A DNA stretch of 64,000 nucleotides from the NCBI RefSeq assembly GCF_000327385.1, contig NW_008708133.1, positions 1,080,567-1,144,566 of the forward strand, read 5' to 3'. The notes under the pieces are model-generated. The model was given only the letters and a program-made list of their open reading frames with translations, had not been told where the DNA came from and searched no databases. The DNA comes from Lottia gigantea. Taxonomy: Eukaryota > Mollusca > Gastropoda > Lottiidae. Numbering within the stretch: position 1 is the stretch's first letter; each line of letters begins with the position of its first letter. Below are positions 1 through 12,479 of the stretch, piece after piece. Both the position numbers and the translations under genes were made by a program.

Positions 1-4
1 GAGG

Positions 5-26
5 CCCCCCCCCCCCCCCCCCCCCC
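5..26. repeat. Poly-C homopolymer, 22 bases
   Basis: An uninterrupted run of 22 C, followed by one T and five more C. Its length is likely to be unreliable in any assembly. No function is visible. Confidence 0.9.
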
Positions 27-32
27 TCCCCC

Positions 33-901
33 TTAAAGTACAAACGCCACTGTACAGCTGCGGTTGACTATATTCGCTAACGTACATTCCAATCTTTTAT
101 CTCTGCATTTACAATCTTCCGTGATGCATTGAACTTTTCCACAGGTAACCTAACCTTCTGTTCCTGTCTAAAACTTTGTCAGAATTTGCAAAGAAACATT
201 TGTCTCGTAGGTTTAATTTCACCTCCAGAGATGTTGATTCGGGTTATCCTTGAATATTCAGATTCAATCAATGCATAAAATATGTCCCGATACTGGTGTG
301 AGTTAGCACGTATAACTTGTTTTTCAAAAATGACTTCTGAAAAACAATTTATACGACAGTTTCGACAGACTCCATAGAGGTAATAATAAACTCTGCAGAA
401 CCTTTGAAGGGAAATGACTCTTAAATACTACAAAAACAGAGTAACTTCCCTTGTATTGTTTACCGGTGTTATGGCGAATAGAAGTCGTGATGAATAATTT
501 CTGAAAACGAGAAACTACATGCTTCCATGAAAGAGCGGAAATTATGAATATTTTTTTGTTGTTGTTGAAGTACCATACCACCCAAGACTATTAATCCTTA
601 AAATGTGAGTTGTACAGTCTACTTCCAGTGCTTTTGTAATGTTTTACACTTACTAAGTTACTTCTCAATACAGTCACACTCTCTTAAACGTTGTTTCAAA
701 AACACAATTTAAATGAAACGACAATCACATTTTATTTGCTTTGTACATGGATATTGGTAATCTTAACTTTTGCAAAACTTTGAGCTGTGCAGAATTTATT
801 TTGTTAGTTTGCATCTTTCATGCAGTCTAGTGATTGTTGATTTGAGAGGATCAAGAACTGGGCAATTCATCTTTAAAGCTTATTTGAAATTGAAATAAAT
901 T
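33..901. other. Intergenic sequence, no gene seen
   Basis: AT-rich unique-looking sequence. The only open frame of note (minus strand, about 85 codons) has no recognisable motif, no splice context and a composition like the background. I see nothing to annotate. Confidence 0.5.
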
Positions 902-1919
902 TACAGTGGTGTAACCTATTTTCGTGGATATAAGGATTCAACACCAAATTTCGTCAAAGTTAAAAAAACGAAAAAAATTTGTATGTCTTAGATGTTTCCT
1001 CAGATATTCTACAAAATAATTAAAATTGGTTTATTTCGATTTTCTTTATGAATCCTTCACTTTGACCCATATTTCATGAGCAATCAACAAGGCAACGGCG
1101 GCAGAATGCGTCACCTAATTTTGTGTACAATGTTTGATCTATAAATAAGTCTAGTTATCTTTAATATCAATTCATTATAACTAGTGACAATTCCTTCAAA
1201 GAACCACGATTTAAAAAAAATAATAGCAACTGACAAAATAAGATACGTAGCGTGATTTATTGCTAAAAGTCACTGAAACAACATAAGAATGTGGCCCACT
1301 TTGTGTTTCATAGAAATTTTCTGCTGACACGGAATCGATCACGTGACTTCATTCGTTGGAATATATTCTAGCAGACGACAGTTGGAATTCCTATTACCGT
1401 ACCGCTTGGGATTATAAGGAAATTCGGCCGATAAAAAATAGTGACGTTTGGTAATAAGTGAAATCCGCCATTTTGTATTTGTCGTAGTATACATTATTAC
1501 ACTTTACCTTGCTTGAAACTACTACTAGCTGATATTGTAGAGAAACCCATGTTTATCAAAACAAACTAATGCGGAGGTCGTGCAAGGTCGCTCATGTAAA
1601 TTATTAATCTTTCCGGAAATCCATGAATAATAGGTTTCCACGAAATTAGGTTACTTGACTGTACTTATTACAAAGCAGAGATATTGATAGTTTACTTTCA
1701 AACTTTATTTCACGTCAGACACCATTCAAACTTTCCTTTAAGAAAATTATTTAATTATTTTGTAGAATATCTGAAGAAACATCTAAGACATACAAAAAAA
1801 AATTATTATTTTGTAGAATATCTGAGGAAACATCTAAGACATTTTTTTTTCGTTTTTTTAACTTTGATGAAATTCGGTGTTGAATCCTTATATCCACGAA
1901 AATAGGTTACACCACTGTA
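902..1919. mobile_element. Tc1/mariner-like MITE in a foldback arrangement
   Basis: The left end reads TACAGTGGTGTAACC and the right end is its reverse complement, with about 130 bases of inverted similarity running inward. A standard element end (TTACTTGACTGTA) occurs at 1651-1663, so the block looks like one complete MITE (902-1663) followed by an inverted partial copy (about 1750-1919). Inside the inverted part, a roughly 55-base piece is repeated twice. The outer bases CAGT..ACTG flanked by TA fit a TA target site, as in the Tc1/mariner superfamily. No transposase is encoded. Related copies lie at 42610, 46389, 49024 and 53112. Confidence 0.75.
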
Positions 1920-2741
1920 CATAGACTTTTTGATTTTAGGAAGGTTTATTTTGTAATTGTGTAATGTTGAAATATAACTATGTAACTGTGTAAAGTCGAG
2001 GCCTTGTTTTCAAGTTTAACTTTGTAAATACTTCTGGCAACGATCCCCCTCCATAGTTTTCAGGTCCATAGAAATATGAGGTTCGGTGAATTTACATTTA
2101 AAATAGATACACTCTCCTTCTAGAAAATTTACATGAAAATGACCCACTTCTCGGACTGAAACCCAAAGACAATCTAAGACTCTCAGTCGTATTTTGTAGT
2201 TGATATTTCAATTCATATGAAAACGATTGTTTCAATTCAATTCAGAAAACATTGTAGACTGAGAGTAGATCTAGTCTGCTGTCTACATTAATCAATGAAC
2301 AATTTCGACAGTAAGTAAGATCAAAATTACTGCATATATCAATTAGGGATTTTGTGTGTAGGTAACATATAGCTACCTCTTCTATAAACCTAAATGAAAT
2401 GACCTATATCAAAACTTTGTCCATCATTCAAGCATAAAGAACACAGAAATAGTTGTAAGAATAACTAAGTTGGTTAACAAATTTTTTTCTAGCCTGTGTC
2501 AATATTGATATAAGATATATTGTAAGAGACAAACTGACTAAAGTAGGTAGATTGTAGGTTGTATTTAGACTGATTGATAGTCAATAGATATGAATAGAGG
2601 TAATTTATGGTGCCCTGACCAGAGTTCAATAAACCAGATTATTATTTATACTCTCTAATTAAAGTCATGGTTTGCAGGCTTTTCAGGTGTGTTCAAATTT
2701 TTCAAATTTAGTCAATGACATTAGTCATATATCAGGTAAGC
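1920..2741. other. Intergenic sequence, no gene seen
   Basis: AT-rich sequence without long open frames. An isolated AATAAA occurs at 2628-2633 but no upstream gene was recognised on the plus strand. Confidence 0.45.
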
Positions 2742-2744
2742 TTA

Positions 2745-2962
2745 AGCCCCAGTCCCACATGACCGAGCTTCAGTTTGGAGTAGCCCCAGACAAAATGCTC
2801 CTTTGCTCATCTGTGTCTTGTCCAGGTATATGTAACTGCAAGACTATTTTTGACATTTTTCTTGAAATGTCACCCAAAAATCCAGGTGGTTGTCAGTGAT
2901 GTACCTGGGTATATTGTCCAGGACTACCCCGGGCTGAAGTCCGGGCATGTGAGACTGGGGCT
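2745..2962. mobile_element. Harbinger-like MITE, 218 bp
   Basis: Terminal inverted repeats start AGCCCCAGTCCCACATG on the left. The right end, reverse complemented, reads AGCCCCAGTCTCACATG, and similarity extends to roughly 40 bases with few mismatches. Both sides are flanked by TTA, a 3-base direct repeat typical of PIF/Harbinger insertions. No coding capacity. The superfamily call rests only on target-site length and is tentative. Confidence 0.7.
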
Positions 2963-2965
2963 TTA

Positions 2966-4504
2966 CGGACTTCACCCAAACCTGTAAGTCTCAAATCATT
3001 TGATTTACTGTAATGCAAATGGACACATTTTATTGCGAATTGGTCCAGACCGAGAAAGGATTGCCTGGTTTAAAAGTACAACTTTAAATAAAATTATTGG
3101 GATATGGACTTGACTTATGTTGATCATGTAAGTTATTTATTTTTGTTCACCTGTATTGAATGACTTGAGTAGAATATTTTATGGACATCTCCTACTGTTT
3201 GAGTGTATTTGTATGGACTATCAATGTATTTGATTATATATGGATGTCCAGTAAAGGTAATGATCATTTAATGTATCTATTGTACCTATATCTATTTGGA
3301 AGGAATTTGTAGATCAGAACTACAGTAACCTACAGTTTTTATCTAAGTGCTGTTTATTGTTTCACTCCATTGAACATTACACTGATTACACTGAATTAAT
3401 AAAAGAATTTCAACAACACTCAGTATTTTTTTAGAGGTACAAAGTTAGATATTATTATTCTTTCTTAATTATCATACTTCATTGTATAAAAACGTACTAG
3501 ATATCTATATTTGCACCACCATAAAATGTACCGGTACATGAAATATTATGCCATTACAGTCATATATTGTAACATAGTCTGTGGATATTGATTATTTCCA
3601 TATAATTATTTAGAAGGAAGGAATTTTAATATAATGAGTAATATAACAAGTTTCAACAGATTTCTGTTATTGGAGGGAGGATTATCCAATCTTATCCTAA
3701 GTATTTATATAGATGAGGTTATTTATTTATATGAATGAACTAAAGAATTACATTGAGTTTTCAGTGAGCTACTGTGTCTTGTTGTTATTGTTGAGGCAAG
3801 TGTATCTTATTTTTTTCAATGTTTTTGCTTGTGATTGACATCCGATTATCATTTTGATTATTTTTTTAAAATTTCACCTTTAACTGACACGTAAAGTAAA
3901 CACCCAATATAAATGTATAAGTTTATATAGAAACATATGATCATTAAACATATTGCTTGAAAAATAATCTTATACTTCTATATGAAAGTTTTGATGTAAA
4001 GATATTGGATAAAACACAATTTTCCTGAATTATGTACCATTGTAGTGGGCTCAATATTTTGGGTTCTCCATTGTACATTCTCTTGTACCTATGTTACAAA
4101 TCTTGGAGGATATTAAGTCTGACTATGTGACTCTTTAAACTGTTAATCCTATAATCTATAGATAATCTGGATTAGGTTACATCCTAGCTATATATATCTG
4201 TTGATAATGAGTTGGTTCAAGTAATAAGGTATGGCTGTTATGTTTAAACACCCCAGAAAATATGGAGAAAGTAAATTAACCATATAAGAAAAGTTGTTAA
4301 TAATCAACTGATTGAGGTTGTTCCTTTGACCAATTCTAGATAGCCCGTTGAGAAGACTGGAAACAATTACACCAACAATATGTTAGGCAAAGTAAATGAA
4401 GGTAATTCAAAACCTTTAATTAACTTTTAACATATTTAAAAAAAAACTTATCTCTATGAATTTGATTTGGAAGAAAGTTTACTCTCATTAAATTACAAGC
4501 ACTT
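2966..4504. other. Intergenic sequence, no gene seen
   Basis: AT-rich, no open frame with recognisable content and no clear repeat. Confidence 0.45.
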
Positions 4505-5194
4505 TTTATACACCCACATTATAATATGGTCATATATTGTCATCTCCCCTGTCAGTCCGTCCGTCCATAATCGGCTTGTAAACGCAATAGAGACAACAGT
4601 TTTTATCTGATTTGAATGACATTAGGTGTGATCATTTATATTAATGATATTTTGGACTAGTTCGAATTTGACGATATTTCGATGAATGTTTTTGCTGAGG
4701 AAAACACAATAGAGACTACGGTTTTCATACAATTTAAATGAACTTTGGTATGAATATTTATAATGATAATATCTTGGTTTGTTCAAATTTGGCCATCTTT
4801 CTATGAACGGTGTTCAAGTTATTGCCCTTTACTATCAAAATTTGTTTTTTGAACACAATAGAGACTACAGTTTTCATCCGATTTAAATGAAATTTGGTAT
4901 GATCATTTATAATGATGAGATCTTAGTCAAGATTGATTTTGATTTTTTTTTGATCTTAGTAATTTGAGTTATTGCACTTGACTTAGGAAAAAAACGTGTC
5001 AAAATTTGTTGGCTTGTTAATGCGATAGAGGTGACATTTTATGTCAGAATTTTATTAAATAATGTGTGTTTGTTGAAATCAACAATATCTTGCACAAATT
5101 AGATGTTTAGTATGATTTGACACAGATATGTGGCCGCCCTTGATATACAAAAATGTACGAAGAAAGTGGGCGTATCTTGCTAGACAACCACTTG
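4505..5194 (+). repeat. Hairpin-ended tandem-unit repeat, subfamily B
   Basis: The left end reads TTTTTATACACCCACATTAT and continues into a pyrimidine-rich 'gtccgtccgtcc' stretch. It then has three or four degenerate units with the recurrent phrases 'gagactac-gttttcat', 'atttggtatgatcatt' and 'gagttattgccctt'. The right end is GTGGGCGTATCTTGCTAGAC, followed by AACCACTTGG. The short inverted match between left CCCAC and right GTGGG is conserved in the other copies. Confidence 0.8.
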
Positions 5195-5921
5195 GTACTT
5201 CAGTTGGAATGCTTACCAACTGCTCATTAATGCCAAATGAGGACTTCTTTTATGATCTTCTGGCATTTTGTTAAATCATCTAATGAAATATATGAATCTA
5301 ATTTTACAACAGAAACTGAATGCATTAAGTAGTTTTAGAGAAGAGAGCCCTTTAATTAAATGTTATCAGTTTTATCTGACTCGCTATTGGATTAACACTT
5401 TGAAGTTGACTCTTATTATTTGTAAATGGAGAGATCAGTTGTGATTAATACACACCTAAAGATAATTTTTAGTTTACAGGACTATAGTCTACCAATTTCA
5501 TGATGGATCTTTAAAATTCCATCACAAAACAAAAAATTAATGAAATATTATCTGAAACCTTTTTTTGGAAATTTTATTGAGGGTTTAAAAATTTGTGAAA
5601 TTTTATGTTTTTAGCCAGAAGAACACCTATATTTATTCGAACTAAGACACTGTATGATTACCATGTTTGAATGTTTTGTTTGCATAATTATCAATGTTCC
5701 AAAGACCTCTTAATAATACAGTTGCAAATAAGAACTGTTGCTAAATTATGACTTTATTTGAAACTAGAAAAAGTTATGTTATATGATTGAAAAGATAACT
5801 ATAATTGGTCATATTTCACATGGTCATGCTGGGAATAAAGCCAAACTAGTTCTAGATGAGTTCCTTGAAGCCATGAACACAAAAACTTATAAATCATATG
5901 ATTACAGACAGTTAACACGTT
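5195..5921. other. Intergenic sequence, no gene seen
   Basis: AT-rich sequence between the repeat and the piggyBac insertion. A short open frame from 5783 runs into the transposon and stops there. I see no protein motif in it. Confidence 0.4.
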
Positions 5922-8126
5922 CACTGCTGAAGGTTTTTGAGCGGGGTCAACACGTGTTGCCGAGGTCTTTCAGATCAATCCAAACTTATAATGTACGAGT
6001 CGTATCTCAGCAATCGAAACTAGACAGTTGTTTCCAGTGCATTTGTACGACTCATATGCAGGCAATGTAACCTGATAGAACTTTTCCATTGCCATATTAC
6101 GACTCGTAATCCCGCAATCCGAAGAAACATTGTGTTTCCATTACAAAACTACGATCTTCAAATACAAAATGACAAATGAAAAAAGATCTTTCTCGATTTT
6201 AAGAATGCACCAATACACGTCTTATACGTCATATACGGCACATGCCTAGTAGATCGACTTCTCCACATAAATTTCTGCCTAAACATGGCGACCTCCAACA
6301 CGTTGAGTGCCGAACAAGTAGCAGATATTCTGATGACTAGTGACCAAGAAGTGAAAAATGATCAAACCTTCGCTGATAGTGATAGCTCCAGTTCAAGCGC
6401 ATCAAGAGACTCATAAACGCCAAGAGAAAAGTCTAGTACAGATGATGACCTGTCAACATTATCTGACTATGATGGAAACCCGATGGTATCATTGGACTCA
6501 AGTAGCCTACATCTAGGTAATTTACCATATATAACTACTGTTATAAATCTTAAACTTTCACACTGTAGCTGATTTATTACAAGCATGTTAAAACTTTTCC
6601 TCTCGTCATTGATCATTCTTTACTTTTCAGTGACGAGGGTAGTGTTCCAACACCAATGATGCCAGTCAGAGGTAGGGCAAGGGTATTTGGTGATAGGGGT
6701 ACTCTTGGTAGATCGATTCCAATTCATAGTCGTGGTTGTTTCACTGTAAGAACAAGAGGCTCTTGAAGAGGTTGTAGTTCTGCCTGTGCACAAGCACAAT
6801 TTTCTAACCAAACCACAGGTGATCCAGGACCTATACTTGAAGCATTGGCAAATGGAGGTTATGTATTGGATGCACCTGTTATTGGTCCAGATGGTGACGG
6901 GATGCATGATGAAGCTTCCTCAGATTTGGTTCGACGAATCAATGGTTCTATGGAGAGGACGTTTAATGTTTAGACAATATATCAAAATTAAGCGCCACAA
7001 ATATGGCATTAAATTATGCGAATCAAGGGGACTCGTTCTTAGAATTCGCATTTATAGTGGAACTCCTGTAGAAGATCCCTATCATCCGGGTCAATCAGCA
7101 GCTACTGTCCTGGATTTATTAAGTGGGTTTCTTGACAAAGGTCATGTCGCCTATACAGATAATTATTATAACTCGGTACAGCTATCTAATACCATGACAG
7201 AACGCTCAACCTATATATGTGGAACCCGTAGAGGCGATTGACATGGAAATCCAAAAGAGGTCGTAAATATGAAGCTTAAGAAAGGCCAATATATCTGGAG
7301 AGGATCTGACGGAATTGTTGTTTGTAAGTGGAAGGATAAGAGGGACGTTCTGACCATATCAAACATGCATCAAGTTCAAATGGTTGATGTGAGAAACAGA
7401 AATGGCAAGATCACGGTAAAACCTAACATTATAAGAGATTATAATAATGGTATGTCCGGCGTGGATCGATCTGATCAAATGCTCTCATATTACAGTGCTC
7501 CTGCGAAAAACCATTCGATGGTATAAGAAGATAGGCATGCATTTTCTAGAAATAGCTCTGTTGAACGCACACATACTTTACAACGATCGAAATTTTAAGA
7601 AAATGAAACTCCGAGAGGCCATTGTCTTACATCTATTGGGTCCTACACTATCCGCAGATGTGAAAAATTAGAACAATTAAAAGTAATGTTCAATTCCTAA
7701 TTATTTGTCTTTTTGTTCAAGAAAATCCCCCTGTTTCCTTCAATACACAACACACATTGTAGAATGCGCAGACATTTGTGTAGTCCAAAAGTTTTTATCT
7801 TTATTCTCTCAGACGGAAGTGGCTAAGGTCGGGATCAGCAAGATTTGGGGTAAAAAAAATACTTTCTTGTGAGATCAAAATAAGGAATTTTACAATAAAC
7901 AACACAAGAACCCAAAACAAAAGACGAAAAGATGGCAGTTTGCAGAAGCCCATCTTTGCCTACACCCCTGTATGCCGTAGTATGAGTAACATTGCACAAA
8001 TTGGTTTTGAACGTTCTAAAGAGTTTCTTTAAAATTTGCATACGTAAACGCGAGTATACTCGTACCTGGCAACAGGGACAGACCTCAAAATCGAGTTAAT
8101 TCGTAGGTCGGCAGTCAACGTGTTAA
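5922..8126 (+). mobile_element. piggyBac DNA transposon, decayed
   Basis: Both ends carry the TTAA target site. The left end reads TTAACACGTTCACTGCTGAA and the right end, reverse complemented, TTAACACGTTGACTGCCGAC. Inverted ends directly next to TTAA are diagnostic of piggyBac. The interior contains a broken piggyBac transposase. At about 2.2 kb it is near the size of complete family members, so it may be close to full length with losses in the 5' half of the transposase. It lies about 500 bases upstream of the SFI1-like gene. Confidence 0.92.
6284..7671 (+). pseudogene. piggyBac transposase pseudogene (DDE_Tnp_1_7 family)
   Basis: A short N-terminal piece starts with ATG at 6284 (MATSNTLSAEQVADILMTSD). 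The catalytic part is recognisable in three segments: DESMVLWRGR near 6928, AYTDNYYNSVQL near 7150 and MSGVDRSDQM near 7452. These correspond to the three catalytic aspartates of piggyBac transposases. The coding sequence is interrupted by an in-frame TGA just after TRRGD (about 7238), by a frameshift near 7500-7526, and by apparent loss of sequence before 6900. It cannot encode an active enzyme. The cysteine-rich C-terminal domain is not visible. Confidence 0.88.
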
Positions 8127-8608
8127 GTTACTAAGTAAATTAGGTTTTTTGATTATATGTGGTAGATTGTTATGAAGTCATTGTATAAACTAAAACTTCA
8201 GGTTATTCAAGTTGATGAAAAAAGACCTCTTTACAATTTGATCCTAAATATACTTGGTGTATGAAGTAATTTAATATAAATTGGCTAGAGTTATATAAAT
8301 TTTGTAATATGAGTAATTGATCATTGATATGTTATATTTTTTTTATAGTAGTAATAACAAGAGGCTTGAATTACAATATTATACATATATATATCTCAAA
8401 TTAACACCAAAGGGACTTCAAAATTGCCAACTGTAAAACGCGTATTTATTTACATATTTTCTATTGGCTATTGCAATTACAGCCTGAAGATCGTATAGAG
8501 TGAAACATCAGGTTCTGCTTTTCTGTATTGGCTATTATACTATTTTCTCCTCTTGATACAAATAATGATATTTTCACTTACTATTTATTATTTTTTTTAT
8601 CTTTTCAG
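8127..8608. other. Upstream intron or promoter region of the SFI1-like gene
   Basis: No coding potential. The sequence ends in TTTTCAG, a good splice acceptor, so at least its 3' part is probably an intron in the 5' untranslated region. I could not identify the first exon or transcription start. Confidence 0.4.
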
Positions 8609-8661
8609 GTTATAAAGCATGAAAAGATGTAATAGAGACATGTTTATACATGATGTAGCAA
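8609..8661 (+). other. SFI1: 5' untranslated part of SFI1-like exon 1
   Basis: It follows the acceptor TTTTCAG and contains stop codons in all relevant frames, including TAG at 8656-8658 in frame with the chosen ATG. Translation is therefore expected to begin at 8662. Confidence 0.6.
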
Positions 8662-11600
8662 ATGGTAGATCAATGTGATTTTTGCGACATGAAAGATTCG
8701 ACTAAAAAAGTAAAAAGATCTACCACTAAAGAAAAGAAAAATAGTTTGAAAGATGTCTATAAAGAAAGATTAGGAGATATCAAGAAACGTCTTGAATTTG
8801 ATAAAGATTGTCTAACTCCCACTAGAACAACTCGTTATGGCTGTCAGGCATCAAAGTTCACAGTATACGGGGGATCAGCTTTTCGTGAGGCATGGGATGA
8901 GGCAGTTATTTATGGTACAGAGGATGAATTCTGGGAAGATGAAGAAAAGGAACAACAGAGAATAAATGATTTTCAAAACCAACATAGGCCTTATGAAATG
9001 CTGTCTACAGAATCAAGAAAAGCATATCTTCAAGGCTGTGAAGAATTTGAAGAATCTTTATTTCACATTATTCGTCCTCAGTCCAGGGAGAGAAGAAATT
9101 ACAGTTTTAGGGAAAATAACAGAGGCAATCCCACGAAGAATAAAGTTACTCCACCTGTAGTTGACCCTGAAGAAAATGGGCGAGAATTTGTTGATGGAAT
9201 TTTATTTATTGGCCCTGATGATATGTTAAGCTCAAGAAGTGAAAAATCAATCAAATCTTCAGCCAAATCAAAATCTTCTAAAAGAGATGTGCTATCTTTG
9301 GAAAATTGTGAAAGTTCTAGTCAAGTAAACCCAAATGACCTTAATCTTCTGTGTCCCTCCAAACAAACCCAAACTGATTATATGTCCATAACAGAAATCC
9401 AAGCAAACCCAGAAGATATTTCTGCCACATTCCATCCTATTACTGATACAAAAAAATGTTATGGTGATATCCTTCGGAATACTGGTCAAGAAATGCACAG
9501 TTTTACCCAATCTTTGGAAGATCTAGATGAAGCCATTTACTTACATGCCTTAGCAAGAAAATTTCATCATGAGAAGCAAAAAACAAATGGTCATTTGAGA
9601 ATGAATTCTGATAAGTATGCCCCACCAGATGTTTGTGTTACAAGAGAATCTGAAAGGAAGCACTATAAACATAAAACGAGATCACATGCAATTAACTCAA
9701 AAAGACATTTTGATGACTTTAATGCTAATGCTATAGAATCTGATCTTAAAAAAACGAAACTAAGCCAAAGAGCTTTGCAAGATGTGATGACTGATCATTG
9801 TTTCAATTCTCAGTCTACAAACCAATTAAGACCATCTACTTTTCTTACTGAGTCCATTGAATTAGATGTTCGAAATTACTCTAGAAACCATTCCGCTGTT
9901 GAAGATGTAACAAAACGTGTTGCTAATGTTACATATTCTGATCAGTTACCTCAAACCTTCAAGTTAGATAAAAATAGTGAGTCTGAAATTAATGATAAAA
10001 TTCCGAAAACAGAACCACATCACACAGATCTTTTCATCACTTCCTTAGAGAAGCAAAGTAAATTGCGCCATACAGGGGACAGACAAGATAGTTTAAAAGT
10101 ATCTGGAGGGTCAAGAAACAGTAGGACATCACAAGGAAGTTCCTCTTCTAGACACAGTGAAGAAACCATATTTAATTTAACAACTGATTTTTCAGACAAG
10201 AGTTTAAAACAAAGTAATTTATATCTAGGAGAATCTCCCCGGAATGTTACATGTGATTTACATGACATTTTCAATTTAGAACATCAAGACCATCGCTCAC
10301 ACCGTAAGTCTTCTTCCATTCATGATGCTGGTCCCATGTCAATTAAAGAACTTGATGAAATGGATGATGACACACTTGCTGATTATAAGATAAGAGATTC
10401 ACAGAGATTGTTTCAGGAAATAAAAAAAATGCCTCGTTCTACTTCTAACATTGTTCCAAAACTTGATCTTCAAGAAATATCAGAAGATCACTCTGACAGT
10501 GACATTGAAAACATAAATACAGACTCTTCACATAAGTTAAGAAATTCTGTGGATAGAAAATTTGTTACAGTAAAACCTGTAAAGCCTTCATCTCTAACAA
10601 GAACAAAAAGACTTACTGAAAATTTCAATGAAGCTGATGCCAAAAGATCTTGGTGTGGGTGTGAAAAAAGTAACTTTTTACAGAATGTAAGGGATTTGAG
10701 GGACAATATAAATGAATCGGGCCGAACTTTATACTTTGACCCTGAACAAGCTCTGCTTGATGCAGGTAACTGTGTGTCTTTAAATTTAAGTCGTATTGAA
10801 AACTGTAGCTCAATAGGACCATGGGAAGTAGGTCCATATAGTTCTATAAATGTAGAAAAACTTTCAATCAAAAAACAACAACAAACTCAGTCACATTCTA
10901 GTCCTTCTCAACAATCAAAAGCTGAAAAAAAATTGTCCCAACATTCTGCACCAACCAAATACGATTCTAAGATGTCTGAATACTCTCACCCAAATCAGCA
11001 ATGTGAGAAGCATACAAAAACTGGAACAGAAGTGAAATTTGTTGGCCTGAAAGCAATGCATGAAGATATCAACAATCGACTAAACCAGTCAGAAAATGTT
11101 GTACACATGGTCGGTATGGGGTGTTCACAGAAGACCGATAATTGGAACTCATATCCCAAATTGACAGAAAAGTCAATTATAGCGAGAGATGTAACTATTT
11201 CAAAAGATTCTCAAGTAGCAAGATGTCATAAAAAGAAAATGGAAAAGCCAAAACCTATTCATGTTCGATCACTTCAGATTAGGCAATCTAAAATAAATAG
11301 CAAAGTAAATGAGAATGGGAAACCACTTTCTGCATCTACTCATGTTACACCTCAAAAGGAGAGAAATTATATTTACAGCTCCGCTTTAATCAAATTAGAT
11401 CGCACAGATTTAAAGAAACCAGACAAAATGAAAATGGCTATAAATAATTTGAGTTATTCTAGTCCAAATCGACGTGTCTCATCTCATTCTAGAACAGGAA
11501 ATCTCATTGCTACTGATAGAAATTCATTGAATTTTGAAGAAAGGGGTAAAAAATTAGATGAAATTTGTGGAATTCTGTCTCAAAGTCTTGAAAGAAAATC

Positions 11601-12479
11601 CAGACAGAGTTTACCTGATCAGACTAAAACTGATTACAAAGCTGATTGTTGTGCTCGTAGACTGTCAGATCAAAGAAAACTTTGTTCGACCTTGGATAGA
11701 CATGTTGATCATTTAAAGAATCTTAATGCAGGAAAGAAAGTCACAAAGTCACCCAAACCTATTGACATTAAGTTTAGAAGCAACCAGGAAAGAAGATCAG
11801 TGAAACCAACATACTATGTTCCTGAAGCCAAACTTAATTTTGGAAAACCATATAATAAAGAAGCTAAATCTGACCTGTTTAGAAATGATATTGAAAATTT
11901 CAAAGAATTTCTCAGTGATTTAGAAAATGAGTCACATTTTGATGACTTGAATTTTAATTCTTCTGAGAATCTAAAACAGTCTGCTGTGAGTTGCCACCAG
12001 ATTCAGAACAGTAGGAATTTCCAGACCTCAATTGCTGCTAAAATGAAAAATGAAGATGTAGCTTGGCTATCAAAAGCATTGAAGCATGAAGACTGTTGTG
12101 AGCATAATTCCACAGAAAATGATCCATCTTCCATGCTCACTGAAGATGAGGACAATCATTCTAAGTCTTCAGAAGATGAAATGGCATTAACAATGTCAGA
12201 TCTGTATACCCCTGTCACACAGCTAATATCTGAAGAATATGATGACAATTCAAGTGAAAAATCAACTACAATCCAGGAATCAGATCTGCCTCTTAAAACA
12301 GTTTATCAGAATTTGATTAATCATAGGAAAGCAAAATGTTATAATGATTTGAATGAAAAATCTGGGAAGAGATCAAGAAATGAAGATATTTCAAGCAGAA
12401 CATCAACAAATTCTATTTGTTATAATTCCAGAGAAACACCTACAAGGGATTTCAATACTTCATTAAATAAAAAACCTGG
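8662..12479 (+). CDS. SFI1: SFI1-like exon 1, long disordered N-terminus
   Basis: A single open exon of 3,818 bases starting MVDQCDFCDMKDSTKK and ending ...LNKKP before donor GG|GTAACA, leaving phase 2. It is rich in Ser, Lys, Asp and Asn, and I recognise no domain in it. The segment around residues 50-140 (TRYGCQASKFTVYGG, FREAWDEAV, EEFEESLFHII) is more ordered and aromatic than the rest. Codon use is that of a normal host gene. Several shorter open frames on the opposite strand are shadows. Confidence 0.85.

Noticed and set aside
10488-10871. Minus-strand open frame of 127 codons inside SFI1-like exon 1, plus others at 9292 and 10020
   Set aside because: Antisense shadows of a long real coding exon, with no motif, start context or splice signals.
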